Below, one piece after another: positions 34,394 through 36,663 of a DNA stretch of 36,663 nucleotides. Every line of letters starts with the position of its first letter. The stretch's first letter is position 1. Under the pieces are notes generated by a model that saw only the letters and a list, made by a program, of their open reading frames with translations, was not told the origin of the DNA and did no database searches. The stretch is from Ruegeria arenilitoris (GTDB lineage Bacteria > Pseudomonadota > Alphaproteobacteria > Rhodobacterales > Rhodobacteraceae): contig NZ_WQCA01000024.1 in the NCBI RefSeq assembly GCF_013032445.1, positions 1 to 36,663 on the forward strand, read 5' to 3'. The translations under genes were made by a program, and so were the position numbers.

Positions 34394-35437
34394 ATGGCGG
34401 ATTTGGACCTTGTCGGCATCGATCTTGCGAAGAATGTGTTTCAACTTCATGGTTGCAGCTCCACGGGCGAGGTGGTGTTTCGCAAACAACTCAGACGCAA
34501 CAAGCTTCTATCGTTCATTGCGGAACTGCCAGCGTGCACCATTGCGATGGAGGCTTGCTCCGGGAGCCATTATTGGGGCCGAGAATTTGAAGCACTCGGA
34601 CACACGGTTCGTTTGATCGCGCCCAAATATGTCAAACCGTTTGTGAAACGCAGCAAGAGTGATTTGATCGACGCTGAAGCCATTTGCGAGGCAGCCCTGC
34701 GACCAACTATGCGGTTTGTGCAGGTCCGCAGCGAAGACAATCAGGCTGCAGCCCTGGCTTTCAAAGCGCGGGATCTGTTGGTCCGGCAACGCACGCAGAT
34801 TATCAATGCCTTGCGCGGCCACCTATCCGAATTCGGATTTGTTGTTGCGAAAGGCCCAACACACGTACGTAAGCTTGTTTCTGCGGTCGAAGACGGGAGC
34901 ATTGAACTGCCGGAGATGTCCCGCCCTCTCTTGAGCATCTTTGTCGATACGCTTGAAGTTTTGAATGTCCGTATCAGACAGTTGGAGGCGCAAATCGCAC
35001 AGCGTGCGAGGGAAGATGAAACATGTCAGAGGTTGACCGCGATACCAGGCGTTGGCCCGATTATTGCGACAGCGATTGCTGCACTTGCGCCACCACCTTC
35101 GACCTTTAGACGGGGGCGCGATTTTGCGGCATGGGTAGGCTTAACCCCACTCCAGCATTCGACTGGCGGTAAGCAGCGCCTGGGGCGCACGTCAAAGATG
35201 GGCAACCGGACGTTGCGGCGCCTCCTCATTATTGGAGCCAGCGCCGTGGTTAGATGGGCCGAGCAAAAAGGAGCCGTCCCGGGATCCTGGCTCGCAAGGA
35301 TGCTGGAGCGCAAGCCACCCATGTTGGTCAGGGTAGCACTGGCTAACAAAATGGCACGGATTGTCTGGGCGTTGATGGCACATGGCGAAGCATACCGGGA
35401 TCAATCGTTACACGTTAGAGCCGTGCAAACGATCTGA
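34394..35437 (+). CDS. IS110-family DEDD transposase
   Basis: A 347-residue transposase with an AGGAGG site 8 bases upstream. The RuvC-like domain gives Asp10 (VGIDLAKN), Glu53 (AMEACSG) and Asp90/Asp93 (SKSDLIDAEAI), the DEDD set. A coiled-coil-like middle region covers about 165-205. The C-terminal Tnp_20 domain has LTAIPGVGPIIATAIAA and WVGLTPLQHSTGGKQRLGRTSKMGN, which includes the conserved serine. Length and motifs are complete, so the element may be active. Confidence 0.95.
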   Translation: MADLDLVGIDLAKNVFQLHGCSSTGEVVFRKQLRRNKLLSFIAELPACTIAMEACSGSHYWGREFEALGHTVRLIAPKYVKPFVKRSKSDLIDAEAICEAALRPTMRFVQVRSEDNQAAALAFKARDLLVRQRTQIINALRGHLSEFGFVVAKGPTHVRKLVSAVEDGSIELPEMSRPLLSIFVDTLEVLNVRIRQLEAQIAQRAREDETCQRLTAIPGVGPIIATAIAALAPPPSTFRRGRDFAAWVGLTPLQHSTGGKQRLGRTSKMGNRTLRRLLIIGASAVVRWAEQKGAVPGSWLARMLERKPPMLVRVALANKMARIVWALMAHGEAYRDQSLHVRAVQTI

Positions 35438-35663
35438 TCCCGGAGGCGTGGGAAGGTCAAACGGAAGGTAAGGCGCAACAGTCGATGAGACCGGGTCGGG
35501 AAAACCAGCTTGCGACACAGTGCTTCGAGCACGTGGTTCTGAATTGGACCTGATCTGAGAACTCCATACGGGCCCGCGGCATGTGAAGGCCGCACTATGA
35601 GGCCGCATACATGTCAGCACCCGACGACGCGAATTACCGGCCAAAGATTCTTCTTGCCCAAAG
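35438..35663 (+). ncRNA. candidate bridge/seek RNA of the IS
   Basis: This noncoding stretch between the transposase stop and right repeat is where IS1111-type elements encode their guide RNA (known for the family). Foldable parts seen: CGCAA (35474-35478) pairing with TTGCG (35510-35514) around a 31-base loop, and GTGCT-TCG-AGCAC (35520-35532). The RNA ends and the target and donor loops are not determined. Confidence 0.45.
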
Positions 35664-35675
35664 GGGGATGTCCAT
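35664..35675 (-). repeat. right subterminal inverted repeat of IS
   Basis: GGGGATGTCCAT, exact reverse complement of 34329-34340. Confidence 0.8.
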
Positions 35676-35706
35676 ACATGTCGCAAACTTTCTGGATAGT
35701 TATGCA

Positions 35707-35988
35707 TCATTGAAATTGGCGGGCAGTTTCGGTCCCGAGATCAAAGACGAGCTCGACCTTAGTGAGATCCGCCGCGTGGGCGTGGTGGCATACCATGTCC
35801 TCTGCCGAGCGTTCTGCTCCCGATGACTGTCCGAACAGGGCGAAAGAGATGCCGTCGAATATGGTCGTCTTGCCAGCACCAGTCTCTCCATTGATGCCGA
35901 ATATCCCGGCATCCATGGCTGCAGTGAAGTCTACAACCTCGGTACTTGCGTAGGCGTTTGGTCCCAACTTCGTCAATCTCCATTTGAT
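35707..35988 (-). pseudogene. SbcC/SMC-type ATPase, N-terminal fragment
   Basis: The frame reads KWRLTKLGPNAY, then a P-loop segment GINGETGAGKTTIFDGISFALFGQ, the Walker A region of SbcC-type exonuclease ATPases. It ends after about 90 residues at 35707, near the IS right end, whereas full SbcC proteins exceed 1000 residues. Homology seems to stop near 35725. The family start position has ATC (35986-35988) where ATG is expected. No SbcD or remaining SbcC sequence is seen on the other side of the IS, so this is debris rather than a simple insertion. Confidence 0.7.
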
Positions 35989-36164
35989 GCTCGTGCGATC
36001 TTGCAGTCCCGCTTCAACTCATTCGCCAAGGTCCGCTAACGCAGATGCTGTCATTTCAGTTCGCAATCGCAGCGAACTTCCGCTTCCCGCCCTTCGGACC
36101 CAATGACCAAGGTTTCACTGGGCAGTTCAAGGCCGACTATCGGCCTCGAACTTTGTTTTCTGTT
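35989..36164. other. unassigned sequence between gene fragments
   Basis: No gene or clear structure is recognised between the SbcC and terminase fragments. The lower coding character suggests decayed DNA. Confidence 0.3.
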
Positions 36165-36599
36165 CTACCGTCGTCTGACCCGCTCACGGCTGCGCTCCCG
36201 ACAATCGATGTTGATCTGGTGAACACCACCAAGTACCCGGTAGAAGCCCAGACCTTTGGACCAGTTCAGGAATTGCGAGACGCTGTCGACCTGATCATCA
36301 TTGCGCCCACGCGGAAAGGATTGCAGCTCGCGTTTGAATGCCACCAGCCAGGGCGCATCAATTGGCAACTTTACCTTGCCCTCCTCTACCGGTGCACAAG
36401 CTGACTGTAACCGGGTTTCCTTATCCTTGTCAGGCTTAATGCGTTCGTACCGGCGACGATCGTCAAAGAACAACTCGTCAAAGAGTGGTTTTCCGCTTGC
36501 CGCATCTTCGATCAGAACGCGGTCGGGATCCCAGCGGTCGACAAGGTTCAATGCCTTGGACTTCAGGTCCGTGTAGGGTGCTGCCAGACAAATGCGCAA
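36165..36599 (-). pseudogene. phage terminase large subunit, C-terminal (nuclease) fragment
   Basis: About 110 residues match the RNase H-like nuclease half of large terminases: DRVLIEDAASGKPLFDEL, then KPDKDKETRL, APVEEGKVKLP and FPRGRNDDQVDSVSQFLNW, with the acidic residues of the active site (the Asp pair in NDDQVD). A stop codon lies just upstream of the fragment (TAG three codons before TTG 36599), and the N-terminal ATPase part is absent. The C-terminal tail after FLNW looks like read-through of unrelated DNA. It is the trace of an integrated phage or phage-like element. Confidence 0.75.
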
Positions 36600-36663
36600 C
36601 AGTCTCTATAAGGACAGGATGACTGCCCCTTATTCCGCGCAAAGACCGCGCCACTCGGAGAGA

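Larger units (their letters stand above)
34322..35678 (+). mobile_element. IS110-family insertion sequence, IS1111-type
   Basis: Complete element of about 1.36 kb. It has 12-base inverted repeats ATGGACATCCCC (34329-34340) and GGGGATGTCCAT (35664-35675), a single DEDD transposase, and a 227-base noncoding segment between the transposase stop and the right repeat. Subterminal repeats plus 3' noncoding DNA are the IS1111 layout; the outer ends are estimated from the usual few bases beyond the repeats. No target duplication is expected in this family. Confidence 0.8.

Noticed and set aside
34268..34489. 73-residue minus-strand frame at the IS left end
   Set aside because: It runs across the IS boundary and into the transposase gene; only its last 20 residues lie outside the IS and match nothing I recognise.
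35762..35953. plus-strand open frame opposite the SbcC fragment
   Set aside because: The minus strand has the P-loop motif; the plus frame has no recognisable content.

Overview
The window looks like an accessory region of a marine alphaproteobacterium of the Roseobacter group (Rhodobacterales). The evidence is GC-rich coding sequence, tightly packed operons joined by ATGA stop/start overlaps, several MttB-superfamily methyltransferases and GcvT-fused flavin dehydrogenases, and a TRAP-type uptake system. No tRNA, rRNA or CRISPR array was seen.

Region 1 (about 188-11960) holds a LysR regulator divergent from a translationally coupled operon. Its genes are an MttB-like methyltransferase, a class III aminotransferase, two dimethylglycine/sarcosine-dehydrogenase-like FAD-GcvT proteins, a ThDP enzyme resembling sulfoacetaldehyde acetyltransferase, and a TcuA-like flavoprotein broken by two in-frame stops. 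I read this as demethylation of an N-methylated compound, then removal of the amine and C-C cleavage. The substrate is unknown; a taurine-betaine-like compound is one testable guess.

Region 2 (12091-22290) holds an XRE-type regulator facing a Tat-exported peptide-type ABC binding protein and an M81 (MlrC-like) metallopeptidase. A second LysR regulator follows, divergent from a second MttB-like / enolase-superfamily / FAD-GcvT operon. The MttB + FAD-GcvT pairing therefore occurs twice within 22 kb, with no corrinoid protein gene in view.

Region 3 (22476-32324) is a sugar-acid locus. A GntR/FCD regulator with a clear palindromic operator faces a TRAP transporter (order Q-M-P), a 2-hydroxyacid dehydrogenase, a KDPG-type aldolase, an RraA-like protein, an exported Yellow/SMP-30-like beta-propeller, a KDG-kinase-like sugar kinase, an SDR, a cupin and methylglyoxal synthase. 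The TRAP large permease is frameshifted by an exact 28-bp tandem duplication.

Region 4 (32447-36663) holds a LysR/SDR divergent pair, then a complete IS110-family (IS1111-type) element with 12-bp subterminal inverted repeats and a 3' noncoding segment that could encode a bridge/seek RNA. Beyond it are an SbcC N-terminal fragment and a phage terminase C-terminal fragment, so the right edge is a scrapyard of mobile DNA. The two damaged genes (TcuA-like and TRAP large permease) suggest that both catabolic loci are partly decaying or switchable in this strain.
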